Notes: generated from the sequence alone by a model not told the origin. A stretch of 51,670 nt of DNA from an uncultured Selenomonadales bacterium (GCA_947304355.1 CAMZAX010000016.1:1-51670); one strand, 5' to 3'. Positions 33,356-42,413 are shown, counted from the first letter of the stretch. A program made the numbers and translations.

Positions 33356-33919
33356 TCACACCTCCTTTGTCGCCGCGATAATCCACACGGGATTCAACGC
33401 CTTTGCCATGTCGTAACGCCCGACGCGCTCCAGGCGAGTGATCTGAACTTGAAACGCGTCGTAAGGCAGGGCGCGCGCCCGCAAGTATTCAAGCGCAGTC
33501 GTCGCCGTTTGCAACGTTATCGCGTTTAGGACGAGCCGCCCGCCCGTTTTCAGCTTGTCGAAGAGTGCGTCAAGTATCGCGTTCAGTCGTCCGCCGCTCC
33601 CGCCGATTATCGCCGCGTCGAGTGCCGGCAAGGACGCCAAGCCGTCGGGTGCCGCCGCGCAGATTATTTCGACGTTGCCGACAGAAAATTTTTCGATGTT
33701 GCGCCGAATCAGTTCAATCGCCGCCGCGTTGCGTTCAATCGCGAAGACTTTGCCGCCGTGAGCAAGTCGCGCCGCTTCAATCGTTATCGAGCCCGTGCCC
33801 GCGCCCACGTCCGCGACAACAGAATCAACGTCGAGCCGCGCCGCCGCCAGCGTCAACGTTCGTATCTCCCGCTTCGTCATGGGCACGTTGCCGCGCAGAA
33901 ATTCTTCGTCGTTCAGCAT
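33356..33919 (-). CDS. cbiT: CbiT, cobalt-precorrin-6B (C15)-methyltransferase
   Basis: 187 aa class I AdoMet methyltransferase with VVADVGAGTGSITIEAA (AdoMet motif I), preceded by the MTKREIRTLTLAAARL N-terminus typical of CbiT, and AAIIGGSGGRLNAILD. It methylates C15 and decarboxylates the acetate side chain in corrin synthesis. Its partner cbiE lies about 4 kb downstream on the same strand, with argC, argJ and a nuclease between them. ATG after GAGGTG; gap of 9 bases to the upstream acyltransferase. Confidence 0.9.
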   Translation of the reverse strand: MLNDEEFLRGNVPMTKREIRTLTLAAARLDVDSVVADVGAGTGSITIEAARLAHGGKVFAIERNAAAIELIRRNIEKFSVGNVEIICAAAPDGLASLPALDAAIIGGSGGRLNAILDALFDKLKTGGRLVLNAITLQTATTALEYLRARALPYDAFQVQITRLERVGRYDMAKALNPVWIIAATKEV

Positions 33920-33928
33920 GTCGTCACC

Positions 33929-35056
33929 TCAAAGCTTAATGATGATTTTCAGTCGGTAAAAGATTTCGGCGAGCGGCAACCACAGCAGGCACCATATCAC
34001 GCAGAAAAGCGTTGCGCCGAATTCCGTCGAGATTAAACCCTGCGTCGTGTGTTCGTAAAGCCAAATGTAAACGCCGCCGGAGTCTGGCAAAAAGATCATG
34101 AACGTCAAGACGACTTGATTGGCGACGAAGAAAAACAGCGGATTGATGCCGAGCGCGCCGAGCGGGTGCAAAAATTTTTTCGTCGCCGCTTCAAACTTCG
34201 TGAACAGCGCGAGCAACAGGAAGTCGCCGCCCGCATTAATCAGCGTGTAGGGCGTCGTCCATAAATTTTTCGCCACGATGTCGAACATGCTCCACAAGCC
34301 GCCCGCAATCAGCAAGACCGCGCCCGCCGCGCAGAACGTAAAAATCTTTTCGCGATTGGCCGCATTGTCGATTAACACTCTGCCCGCCAAGAAACCGAAC
34401 AGCACCGACGCCGTGCCCGTAATCGAGCCGTAAAGCCCTTCGGGATCGTAATTCGGCGTGTAAATGTGATTCGCGCCGGGGAAAATCAAATCGACGGCAC
34501 CGCTGATGTTGTGTTGCATGTCGAAGGGATTATCGGGCGCGTAAACGTGATAGCCCGCCGACGACACGATAAGCAACGCGAACGCCGCGATTAGGATGCC
34601 GACTTCGTTGCGAATCGCCCGCGCGATTAAAATGCCGAGCGCGTAAATGACGGCGAGCCGCTGAATCACTCCGAAGAGCCGCCCGTGACCGATAACGGCG
34701 TCGAAGAAATTTTCGGGAACGTAGCCGGTTGCAGTCGTCCACATCAGAGCCGTGTAATCGTCGTGGAACAGCAGTACGAGGACTTTCGGCAGGAAACCGA
34801 TTAGCAAGCCGACAGCGAACATGACAGCCGCGCGCTTTAGGATTCGACGTGTCGAGGGTTCGCGCCTTGCCATTGAAATCGCCGCGCCCGCGCCCATTGC
34901 GAACGCGAACATCGGCAACGCGACATCCGGTACTGTCAAGCCTTCCCACGGCGCGTGTTGAAGTATCGTGTAAATTTCATCGGGCGGCGCGTCCAGGAAA
35001 AGCATTATCGCTATCGCGACGCCGCGCAGGACGTCCAGTGCCCAAATTCGTTTCAT
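33929..35056 (-). CDS. Membrane acyltransferase of the heparan-alpha-glucosaminide N-acetyltransferase (NagX-like) family
   Basis: 375 aa with about ten membrane helices. The start RIWALDVLRGVAIAIMLFLDAP and the motifs LPMFAFAMGAGAAIS, HGRLFGVIQRLAVIYALG and DPEGLYGSITGTASVLFGFLAGR are those of the DUF5009/DUF1624-type transmembrane transacetylases. Probable role: moving an acetyl group across the membrane onto an extracytoplasmic amino sugar. ATG after GGAGG. Divergent from the first C11 protease, with a 133-base intergenic region. Confidence 0.8.
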   Translation of the reverse strand: MKRIWALDVLRGVAIAIMLFLDAPPDEIYTILQHAPWEGLTVPDVALPMFAFAMGAGAAISMARREPSTRRILKRAAVMFAVGLLIGFLPKVLVLLFHDDYTALMWTTATGYVPENFFDAVIGHGRLFGVIQRLAVIYALGILIARAIRNEVGILIAAFALLIVSSAGYHVYAPDNPFDMQHNISGAVDLIFPGANHIYTPNYDPEGLYGSITGTASVLFGFLAGRVLIDNAANREKIFTFCAAGAVLLIAGGLWSMFDIVAKNLWTTPYTLINAGGDFLLLALFTKFEAATKKFLHPLGALGINPLFFFVANQVVLTFMIFLPDSGGVYIWLYEHTTQGLISTEFGATLFCVIWCLLWLPLAEIFYRLKIIIKL

Positions 35057-35189
35057 GATTCAGCCTCCAAAATTTTTTGGCTGATTGTATCACAGCGCGC
35101 CGAAAAAATCTGCCCGCCGATTCTTCCCAAAAGAATTTGCAAACGTTATACCTACCATGTACCAAAAATTTTTCGCGGGAGATGATGAT

Positions 35190-37511
35190 ATGTTCAAACA
35201 AATTGTCTCGGTCGTGACGATTGTGGCGGCGGTGCTCTGCTTTACTTTTAAAGTCGACGCCGCCAAGCCCGCGCCGTGGCTGATTTATTGGTACGTGTGC
35301 GGCACCGATATTGAAACGTCGCATATTTTGTTCAAAGCCGGGACTGATTTAAATTCGGACGACCCGAACGCCTTGATTCTCGCCGACCCCGAACACAATC
35401 CCGGTTGCGCGACACGTTCAATCCGTAAAGTCGAGGCGGCGACGCTTTCCCCCAACGTGAAAGTTTTCATGCAGGCGGGCGGAACTTACGTTTGGGGTCA
35501 TGAGAAATTCCGCGACCTCAACGCCAAAATCGATACGCACTTGCTCAACAGCAACGTAAGCACCAACGACGATTGGACGCTCGGCGGCGACATAAGCGGC
35601 GCAGTCGTTCGCAACGGCAAAATCGGACGCTACCTTTACGACAGCGACCACCGCGATTGGGCTCCGCGCGAACAGTTGCCGATAAGCGGCGACAAAGACA
35701 CCGCAACCGATATGGGCTCGCAAGCGGGTCAGGCACTTGAACGCGAACTTTATCCCGACGGCAACGTCCGCCGCGTGCTTATCTTTGTCGACCACGGCGT
35801 CACTTACGAGGGCGGGCTTTACGGCGTGTGTCACGACGCTTACACCCAACACGCGCTCAGCTTGAAAGAAATTCACGACGCCTTTGCCGAAGTCAAGGGC
35901 GGCTGGACTAATCTCAACGGCAAACCCTTTGCAGTCGTCGCGTTCGAGGCGTGCAACATGTCGGCTTACGAAACCGCCGTTGCCGTCGAAGACGCCGCCG
36001 ATTACATGGTTGCTTCGCAGGAGGAAACAAATATCTACGTCGGCTTCGGCTACACCGATTTGCTCAACAGCCTGTCGAAGAATCCCGCGATGAGCGGCAA
36101 GGACGTCGGCAAGGCGATTTGCGAAACGTATTGGGAAAGCGCAAACGCCGTCGACGCGGAATTGGGAATCGACGCCGATAATATTTTAACTTCGTCGCTT
36201 ATCGACCTGTCCGCGCAGAAAATGAACGCGCTCAAGTCGGCTTACGCCAAATTCGGCAAGGCGGCTCTCAACGTCGCCCGCAAACACCAAAGCCCCGATG
36301 AATTCGTCCGCGTCGTCACGAAATTCAAACGTGCGGCGGCGGGCGCGGAACAATATCCTTCCGAGGCGGCGGCGACGCATTTCAGCGACTACAACGCGCC
36401 GAATCTTGTCGACTTGAAGGGCTTCGCCGAAAACGCGCGTGACAATTTCCCCGAACTCAAAACGGCGGGCGGCGAACTCGTCAACGCAGTCAACAACGTC
36501 GTGCTTTATCAGCGGCGCGGTCAATCGCTCAATCGCAGGAGCGGGCTGTCGATTTACTACCCGTTCGATTTGATTCGCGACGGCAAGAACATCGACGTTT
36601 ACCGACAAGTCACGGCGGCAAGCGACTTGATTCCCGACACGCAGGGCGCGTTGTACAAATTCCTTTACGACGAACTTTCGACGAAGCCGGACAGTCTCTT
36701 CGACTTGAGCGCGTTGAAAGATACGCCCGTCACCGTCGACGCGCAGACCATGACCGCAAGCCTTGCACTCGACGCGAACGCCCGCGCAGGCGTTGAAAGC
36801 GTCCGTTGCCAACTGATTTACGTTAAGACCGAAACGGGCGACGACGGCTCCGAACATTTGCAAGGACTGTTCCTCGGCGGCGACAGCGACATGAGCGAAG
36901 ATTGGGACGCGGGCATTTTTAAGAGCACCTTCGACGGCAACTGGGTTCTGTTTGAAGGTCAGCCCGTCTTCGTGCAAATCGTCGCCGACAGCACGCGCAC
37001 CGATAAGCACGGCAACAAAATCGGCGGCTCAGAACTTTACGCCATCCCGATTCAAATCAACGGGGAAGTGCGCAACCTGTTCGTCTCGTGCAACTATCCC
37101 GACGCAACGTACACTATAATCGGCATGCCCCGCGCGGCGGACGAAAACGGACTGCCGAGCGGCATGATAGACGGCTTGAAGGCGGGCTACATCATCAATC
37201 CGATTTATCTGAACTTCAACATCTCCGAAGACGAGAGCGAACATTTTGAGGACACCGCTCATGCGAAATACGCCGACAACCTTGACATGGTAATCGGCTC
37301 CGCGACGATAACTCTCGGCAGCGACAAGCCGACAATCGAAAACGCCATGCTCCCCGACGGTTATTACTTTTACATCTTTGAGTTCGTCAACCCCGTTGGC
37401 GGCAAGAACGAGTACACGAAACAAGGCGCGGTCTTCACGGTGCAGGGCGGCAAGATCGTTTCCGTCAAGCACGACGACGACATCGAAGACCTCAGCGATT
37501 TGAAGGAATAA
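35190..37511 (+). CDS. Secreted C11 (clostripain-family) cysteine protease 1
   Basis: 773 aa. The signal peptide ends near KVDAA (residue 25). The C11 domain begins WLIYWYVCGTDIE; the catalytic pair is His202 in IFVDHGVTYEGG and Cys255 in AFEACNMSAYE. A later C11 segment contains LSIYYPFD. The C-terminal 300 residues are probably beta-rich binding or propeptide-like sequence. Clostripain enzymes cut after Arg or Lys and mature by self-processing. ATG at 35190 after GGGAGA. Codon use is like the GC-rich neighbours. Followed by a heptamer pair and a strong terminator. Confidence 0.85.
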   Translation: MFKQIVSVVTIVAAVLCFTFKVDAAKPAPWLIYWYVCGTDIETSHILFKAGTDLNSDDPNALILADPEHNPGCATRSIRKVEAATLSPNVKVFMQAGGTYVWGHEKFRDLNAKIDTHLLNSNVSTNDDWTLGGDISGAVVRNGKIGRYLYDSDHRDWAPREQLPISGDKDTATDMGSQAGQALERELYPDGNVRRVLIFVDHGVTYEGGLYGVCHDAYTQHALSLKEIHDAFAEVKGGWTNLNGKPFAVVAFEACNMSAYETAVAVEDAADYMVASQEETNIYVGFGYTDLLNSLSKNPAMSGKDVGKAICETYWESANAVDAELGIDADNILTSSLIDLSAQKMNALKSAYAKFGKAALNVARKHQSPDEFVRVVTKFKRAAAGAEQYPSEAAATHFSDYNAPNLVDLKGFAENARDNFPELKTAGGELVNAVNNVVLYQRRGQSLNRRSGLSIYYPFDLIRDGKNIDVYRQVTAASDLIPDTQGALYKFLYDELSTKPDSLFDLSALKDTPVTVDAQTMTASLALDANARAGVESVRCQLIYVKTETGDDGSEHLQGLFLGGDSDMSEDWDAGIFKSTFDGNWVLFEGQPVFVQIVADSTRTDKHGNKIGGSELYAIPIQINGEVRNLFVSCNYPDATYTIIGMPRAADENGLPSGMIDGLKAGYIINPIYLNFNISEDESEHFEDTAHAKYADNLDMVIGSATITLGSDKPTIENAMLPDGYYFYIFEFVNPVGGKNEYTKQGAVFTVQGGKIVSVKHDDDIEDLSDLKE

Positions 37512-37525
37512 GGGACAAGGGACAA
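37512..37525. repeat. Heptamer pair (GGGACAA x2)
   Basis: Two GGGACAA units start at the first base after the protease 1 stop codon. Like several other arrays, they abut a stop codon exactly. Confidence 0.65.
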
Positions 37526-37528
37526 GTT

Positions 37529-37567
37529 AAAATCCCGTCACTCGATTGAGCGGCGGGATTTTTTTTC
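37529..37567 (+). terminator. Rho-independent terminator of protease 1
   Basis: AAAATCCCG (37529-37537) pairs with CGGGATTTT (37554-37562) around a loop that has its own CTC/GAG stem, and the stem runs into eight T. Confidence 0.85.
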
Positions 37568-37573
37568 GGGCTG

Positions 37574-37662
37574 GCAATGCGCAGCGTTGCGTTCCGTCGC
37601 GGCGATTAACTTTCCTCTGCCGCAACATTGGAGCGCGACAACTGGATGCAACGTCACGTTGC
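37574..37662 (+). repeat. REPIN-like dispersed element, copy B
   Basis: 89 bases bounded by two hairpins: GCAATGC-GCA-GCGTTGC (37574-37590) and GCAACG-TCA-CGTTGC (37648-37662). The interior includes CGTCGCGGCGATTAAC and GCGCGACAACTGGATGC. The right hairpin runs into eight T and can act as a second terminator. Shares layout and much sequence with copy C (40196-40283); the right half is shared with copy A. Confidence 0.7.
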
Positions 37663-37712
37663 TTTTTTTTGTGCGTTGCCGCCCGCGTCTTTCATTGTAA
37701 AATCACGCCCGA

Positions 37713-37741
37713 TTGAATTGACAAAAAAAAACAATTATACT
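37713..37741 (+). promoter_or_regulatory. Promoter of C11 protease 2
   Basis: TTGAAT (37713-37718), 17 bases, TATACT (37736-37741). The spacer includes a run of nine A. The predicted start is about 40 bases before the ATG. Confidence 0.65.
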
Positions 37742-37786
37742 GGATTCCGTACACAAAATTCTTTTCGCGATAAGGAGATGAGGAAC

Positions 37787-39766
37787 ATGTTCAAACGAAC
37801 GATCGCCGCCTTAACTGTTTTGGCGGCAGTGCTCTGCTTGGCGGTGAAGGTCGACGCCGCCGACGCCCCGCGCCACACCAAAGACGACACGTGGCTTATC
37901 TACATGTACATCTGCGGCACGGATCTCGAAGAAAATGCCAATGCAAGTCGTGACATTATCGAAATGCAACAAGTTGACCTGCCGTCGAATGTTAAACTTT
38001 TGATTTACGCAAATGGTGCTATCAATTGGAAACATCAGTGGATCGAAAGGAAAGGTCCAGGCATTTATCTGTGTGATTCGCGCGGATTAAACAAAATTTC
38101 CAGTTGGAGAGCAGGCATGGGCAAATCCGACACATTGAAGAAATTCCTCACATTCGGTGAGGAAAATTTTAAAGCCGACCACAGGATTATGGTTTTTTGG
38201 GATCATGGCGGCGTTAATGGCATTTGCTACGATCAAGCCTTCGATAATACTCCTAAGCCCGAAAAGTTTAATCACTTAACTTACGACGACCTCAACAAAG
38301 TTTTTGCAAGCGTTTACGGTCATTCGGGCAAAAAACCTTTTGAGCTTATCGGATTCGATGCCTGCTTAACCGGCTCTTACGAATCGGCAAACAGCGTTGC
38401 CGATTATTCGCGATATATGGTCGGCTCGGAACCTTCCACGCCCGGTGCCGGCTGGTACTATACCTATTGGATTGAAGAATTGGCAAAAAATCCCGGCATG
38501 AACGGCGCATCTATTGGACAAACTATCTGTGACGGCAATATGGCATATTACGAGGCAACTGATGAGAAAACTGGTGGCTTTGGCTCAAAAATCAGCGCGT
38601 ATTCAGTTATCGACCTTTCAAAAATGCCCAAACTTCGTGAGGCTTACGAAAAATATTTCTCAGAAGCAAAAAATCTTTCCATTAATGAAAAAGGTTTTAG
38701 CGGTAAATTTGCTCGTGCCGCTTCCGGTGGAATCTCGGAAAGATATTCAGACTGGTACACTGATTTAAATGTTCTCGCCGAAAATACCTCAACCATTTTG
38801 CCTGAAACTTCTGCTGAATTAATTGCCGCGATTGACGAGGCAGTTGTTTACAATCGTAAAGGCTCTTATCTCCGCGCCAAAGGGATTTCAACTTATTATC
38901 CTTATGTTCAGAACGAGTTTGATAATTTCTTAACTCAAAAATCCACGCCAAGCTCTCAAAAAAGCCTATACAAAAATCTGCTTAAGCTGGACGTATCGAA
39001 TTTAGCCGAACTGCCCATTAAAGAAGATTCGGACGGAAACGGCGTTATACAACTCACTCCTGAGCAACTTGAAAACGTTTCTTCCATCGAATGCGTGATA
39101 ATGCCCTTTGTCGAAGAGGGCGATGAGTCTGTCGGTTTGGAAAATACCGGCTTTGTTGTCTTACGCTCCGATACACACTTAAAACGGGATTGGAATTCCG
39201 GAACATTTACGGAAAACTTTTCTTGGGGTGGTCAGCCGACAATAGACGGACATAAGATATCTATGAATCTGATAACGGAAAAAATTTTGCCCCCCGATAA
39301 TGTTGAGACTGATGAGGAAGCCTTCCGTGATTATTATGAAGTTCCGATTTATTGGAGCGGCAAAAGAGAATATACGGATGAAAATGGCGAAAAAAGAATC
39401 AAGAGATTTCAAGAGGTTTGTAACCTGCTGGTCGCTTACGAGTGGGCAACGAAAAAATGGGTAATATCCGGTGTAGGTTCAGACGTTGAAAATGGCATGG
39501 TTCGCCAAATGAGATTTGCACTTGAGCCGGGCGACATTATAGCTCCGATATTTACAACGCTTGATTCAAATGGTTCTAAATCGACCGTTGGTGAGCCATT
39601 CAACTACAAAGCGGATTCAGAAATAAAATTTACTCCGTTTGAAGAAGGTACTTACGTTTATATGTTCCGTTTCTTTGCGCCAAACGGCAGGGCTGTAAAT
39701 TCGTCGCACATTTTAATCACCATTGATGAAAACGATAATATCACAAGGAAATTCTCAGAAGAATAA
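37787..39766 (+). CDS. Secreted C11 (clostripain-family) cysteine protease 2
   Basis: 659 aa. Signal peptide like that of protease 1, ending KVDAA. The C11 domain begins TWLIYMYICGTDLEE, with His140 in FWDHGGVNG and Cys193 in GFDACLTGSYES; ISTYYPY follows later. The first 45 codons use GC-rich codons and resemble protease 1 at DNA level. From about 37930 onward the gene is markedly AT-rich (many AAA, AAT, TTT, GAT codons), unlike all neighbours. This suggests that an acquired catalytic domain was joined to a resident secretion signal. ATG at 37787 chosen for its 9-base spacing from AAGGAG. Confidence 0.85.
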   Translation: MFKRTIAALTVLAAVLCLAVKVDAADAPRHTKDDTWLIYMYICGTDLEENANASRDIIEMQQVDLPSNVKLLIYANGAINWKHQWIERKGPGIYLCDSRGLNKISSWRAGMGKSDTLKKFLTFGEENFKADHRIMVFWDHGGVNGICYDQAFDNTPKPEKFNHLTYDDLNKVFASVYGHSGKKPFELIGFDACLTGSYESANSVADYSRYMVGSEPSTPGAGWYYTYWIEELAKNPGMNGASIGQTICDGNMAYYEATDEKTGGFGSKISAYSVIDLSKMPKLREAYEKYFSEAKNLSINEKGFSGKFARAASGGISERYSDWYTDLNVLAENTSTILPETSAELIAAIDEAVVYNRKGSYLRAKGISTYYPYVQNEFDNFLTQKSTPSSQKSLYKNLLKLDVSNLAELPIKEDSDGNGVIQLTPEQLENVSSIECVIMPFVEEGDESVGLENTGFVVLRSDTHLKRDWNSGTFTENFSWGGQPTIDGHKISMNLITEKILPPDNVETDEEAFRDYYEVPIYWSGKREYTDENGEKRIKRFQEVCNLLVAYEWATKKWVISGVGSDVENGMVRQMRFALEPGDIIAPIFTTLDSNGSKSTVGEPFNYKADSEIKFTPFEEGTYVYMFRFFAPNGRAVNSSHILITIDENDNITRKFSEE

Positions 39767-39790
39767 GCCCGGTTCCGAATAAAATTTTTT

Positions 39791-39837
39791 GCGCCGCCTG
39801 CTCTTGCTGCCTCAGACGGGGGCGGGCGACGTTTTTC
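39791..39837 (+). terminator. Weak terminator-like hairpin after protease 2
   Basis: CGCC-GCC can pair with GGC-G-GGCG (one bulge), followed by ACGTTTTTC. The loop is long and the call is weak. Confidence 0.3.
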
Positions 39838-39856
39838 ATTAAAGGAGGCGATTCGC

Positions 39857-40102
39857 TTGAAAAAATTTTTAACGACAATGCTGTTGCTCGTCACAATCGC
39901 CGTTACCGCGCTTCCAATATCAACTGCCTCGGCGTCGGTGCAAACGGTTGAGTGCAGCTGGTGGGGGAAAATGGTCAATGGGGGTTACTACAAAGGCAAA
40001 GAAGGCAAGAAACGGCTGGAACAACAGCGTCGTTACTGGCAAGAACAAGAGCGTCGTCGGCAACGCGAACAACAACGCCGTCGGCAACAACAACGCTATT
40101 GA
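39857..40102 (+). CDS. Small secreted Gln/Arg-rich protein
   Basis: 81 aa. KKFLTTMLLLVTIAVTALPISTASA is a signal peptide with an AxA cut site at about residue 27. The mature part is roughly 54 residues: a short ECSWWGKMVNGGYYKG segment, then a tail made almost wholly of Gln, Arg and Glu (QQRRRQQQRY end), probably a charged helix. TTG start after AAGGAGG. No family recognised. It follows the secreted proteases and precedes a strong terminator. A cationic periplasmic or exported peptide is possible. Confidence 0.65.
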   Translation: MKKFLTTMLLLVTIAVTALPISTASASVQTVECSWWGKMVNGGYYKGKEGKKRLEQQRRYWQEQERRRQREQQRRRQQQRY

Positions 40103-40150
40103 TGATTTAAGTCACGGTCGCCTCGTAGAAATTTTTCGTCGCAAGCAAAA

Positions 40151-40185
40151 AGCCCGCCGATTCGTTCGACGGGCTGATTTTTTTT
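40151..40185 (+). terminator. Rho-independent terminator of the small secreted gene
   Basis: AGCCCGCCGA (40151-40160) pairs with TCGACGGGCT (ending 40175) with one mismatch, followed by GA and eight T. Confidence 0.85.
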
Positions 40186-40195
40186 GGCACAACTA

Positions 40196-40283
40196 GCAAT
40201 GCGTAGCGTTGCGTATCGTCGCGGGCGTAACCTTTAAAGTGTCGGACGGCACGGCGCGCTATCCGGATTCAACGTCACGTTGC
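40196..40283 (+). repeat. REPIN-like dispersed element, copy C
   Basis: 88 bases. Left hairpin GCAATGC-GTA-GCGTTGC (40196-40212), interior CGTCGCGGGCGTAAC and CGGCACGGCGCGC, right hairpin CAACG-TCA-CGTTG ending 40283 followed by six T. The same order of blocks as copy B, and shares the GGCACGGCGCG block with copy A. Lies between convergent genes. Confidence 0.7.
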
Positions 40284-40302
40284 TTTTTTGTCCGAAAGAT
40301 TT

Positions 40303-40860
40303 TTATGCGCGTTCGATGTAATTGCCTGTGCGCGTGTCGATTCTCAAGACGTCGCCTTCGTTTATGAAGAGAGGCACGCGAACGACGTAGCCAGTCTCAA
40401 GCGTGGCGTTTTTCGTCGCGCCGGTAGCGGTGTTGCCTTTGACGGCGGGCTCGCATTCGGTGACTTTCAGTTCAACGCTGTTGGGCAGGTTGACGCCGAT
40501 GATGCGCCCCTTGAACGTCTGCAGGTTGACTTCCATGTTTTCCATAAGGAAGTTCAGCGCGTTACCGAGTTGCTCCTTGGTCAGCTCGATTTGCTCGTAA
40601 GTCTCCACGTCCATGAAGGTGTATTGTCCGTCGGATTCGTAAAGGTATTGCATTTTGCTGGTATCAAGGCGTGCGGGCGGCATCTTCTCGTTGGGGTTGA
40701 AGGTGCGCTCGACGACCGCGCCCGTCTCGACGTTTTTAATCTTAGTGCGGACGAACGCCGCGCCTTTGCCGGGCTTGACGTGTTGAAATTCGACGACCTG
40801 CCACGCCATGCCGTCAATCTCAATCGTTAAGCCTGTCCTGAAATCGGTACTTGAAATCAT
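40303..40860 (-). CDS. efp: Elongation factor P
   Basis: 185 aa, the usual length. Starts [43 protein letters not shown]; the KPGKG loop carries the Lys that is modified in many bacteria. The S1/OB-like domains end in the conserved [17 protein letters not shown]. It relieves ribosome stalling at polyproline, which is apt because the penicillin-binding protein tail here is Pro-rich. The ATG at 40860 follows AGGAGG. Last gene of the aroQ-pepP-efp group. Confidence 0.96.
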   Translation of the reverse strand: MISSTDFRTGLTIEIDGMAWQVVEFQHVKPGKGAAFVRTKIKNVETGAVVERTFNPNEKMPPARLDTSKMQYLYESDGQYTFMDVETYEQIELTKEQLGNALNFLMENMEVNLQTFKGRIIGVNLPNSVELKVTECEPAVKGNTATGATKNATLETGYVVRVPLFINEGDVLRIDTRTGNYIERA

Positions 40861-40874
40861 TGGTATCAAACCTC

Positions 40875-41957
40875 CTAAAGTTCAATCAGTGTCTTTGGTG
40901 AAAGCGTCAAAGGTTGCGCCGCGTCCGTCGTGACCAAAACCGTGTCTTCGATTCGGACGCCGCCGAAATTTTCAATGTAGACGCCGGGCTCGTCCGTGAC
41001 GATAGAATCGGGCAAAAGATTTTCGGATTTGCTCAGCTTGCTAAGGCGCGGCTCCTCGTGAATCTCAAGCCCGACGCCGTGACCAAGCCCGTGGACGAAG
41101 TAATCGCCGTAGCCCGAAACCGTCAACCTGTCGCGAACAGCCGCGTCAATGTCGACGCCGCTTTTGCCCGCCGTGATGACTTCAAGCCCGTAAAGTTGCG
41201 CGTCAAAGACCGCGTTGTAAATCTTGCGCTGTTCACTCGACGCCCGCCCTACGCAAATCGTCCGCGTGATGTCCGATTTGTAGCCGTTAAACGTCGCGCC
41301 GAAATCGAACGTCACAAGCTCGCCCGTGCAGATTTTTTTGTCGGAGGCTGTGCCGTGCGGAAGACTGCCGCGCCAACCCGAAGCGACAATCGTCGTGAAC
41401 GCCGCGCGTTCGGAGCCCAATCGCCGCATAAAATATTCCAATTCCGCCGCAATGTCAACCTCGCGGACACCGGGTTTTATGGCGGGCAAAATTTTCGCAA
41501 AGGCGTCGTCGGCGATTCGACACGCGCGTTTAATGCAATCGACTTCCGCCGCGTCCTTGACCTGCCGCAAAATGTCAAGCTCGACGGATTTGAACTCGAT
41601 GCCCTTGAGTTCCTCGGCAAGGTAATCGCGTTCGGCGACCGTCATTACGCGACCCTCGACGCCGATTTTTTTGCACGCGGAGATTTTCAGTTCGTCGACA
41701 ATTTTTTTGAAAAGCCCTTCGGTCTGTTCGACCAACGTAAAATTTTTCGCCTCGATTGTCGCCTGTTGGGTGTAACGCCCGTCGGTTATCAGCTTGCGAA
41801 TATTTTTGCCGACAAGCAGGGCGGAACTGTCGCCGCGAAAGCCGCTGAAGTACGTGACGTTGACGGGCTTGGTTATCAAAAGCGCGTCGACTTCCTCGGC
41901 GGCAAGCTTGTCGTAAAGGTTGGCAAGTCTGTTGCTGAAGTCAAAGTTCGTGTTCAT
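40875..41957 (-). CDS. pepP: Xaa-Pro aminopeptidase (M24 family)
   Basis: 360 aa creatinase/aminopeptidase P-fold metallopeptidase. The N-terminal domain starts with [10 protein letters not shown] and [20 protein letters not shown]. The metal ligands are visible: Asp in VTFDFGA and GYKSDITRT, His in [15 protein letters not shown], Glu in [10 protein letters not shown] and RIEDTV. It removes N-terminal residues before proline. Starts in an ATGA overlap with aroQ; efp follows after 14 bases, the common Firmicutes arrangement. Confidence 0.93.
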   Translation of the reverse strand: MNTNFDFSNRLANLYDKLAAEEVDALLITKPVNVTYFSGFRGDSSALLVGKNIRKLITDGRYTQQATIEAKNFTLVEQTEGLFKKIVDELKISACKKIGVEGRVMTVAERDYLAEELKGIEFKSVELDILRQVKDAAEVDCIKRACRIADDAFAKILPAIKPGVREVDIAAELEYFMRRLGSERAAFTTIVASGWRGSLPHGTASDKKICTGELVTFDFGATFNGYKSDITRTICVGRASSEQRKIYNAVFDAQLYGLEVITAGKSGVDIDAAVRDRLTVSGYGDYFVHGLGHGVGLEIHEEPRLSKLSKSENLLPDSIVTDEPGVYIENFGGVRIEDTVLVTTDAAQPLTLSPKTLIEL

Positions 41958-42409
41958 TTTGTATCCGTTTGAATCTTGCGTATGGCGATGTCAAGGGCGG
42001 CGATGTAGCTGTCGACGCCGAAGCCGCAGATTTGACCCATGACGACGGGCGCGATAACCGACGTGTGACGAAATTCCTCGCGGCGGTGAATGTTCGACAG
42101 GTGAATTTCAATGACGGGGACGGGCACGGCGGCAATCGCGTCGCGCAGCGCAATGCTGTAATGCGTCAATGCGCCCGCGTTGAGCAAAATGAAATCGTAA
42201 CGCCCGCGCGCCTTTTGAATCGCCTCGACCAATTCGCCTTCGTAATTCGACTGCAGGAAGTCAATCGCGTCGACGCCCGCCTCGACCGCCCGCATTCGCA
42301 ACAATTCGTTGATGTCGCCCAACGTCATGCGTCCGTAGACTTCCGGCTCGCGCGTGCCCAGCAAGTTCAAGTTCGGGCCGTGCAAGACCAGAATTCGCTT
42401 GACGTTCAC
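41954..42409 (-). CDS. aroQ: Type II 3-dehydroquinate dehydratase
   Basis: 151 aa shikimate-pathway enzyme. [23 protein letters not shown] (with the catalytic Arg and Tyr), [29 protein letters not shown] and [19 protein letters not shown] with the conserved His cover the whole type II family. Start is a GTG four bases after the acylphosphatase 2 stop; no strong Shine-Dalgarno, so it is probably coupled. Overlaps pepP by 4 bases. Confidence 0.95.
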   Translation of the reverse strand: MNVKRILVLHGPNLNLLGTREPEVYGRMTLGDINELLRMRAVEAGVDAIDFLQSNYEGELVEAIQKARGRYDFILLNAGALTHYSIALRDAIAAVPVPVIEIHLSNIHRREEFRHTSVIAPVVMGQICGFGVDSYIAALDIAIRKIQTDTK

Positions 42410-42413
42410 GCCG

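Noticed and set aside
40914-41972. Plus-strand open frame of 352 codons
   Set aside because: Antisense to pepP, whose metal ligands are all intact; no ribosome-binding site or recognisable family.
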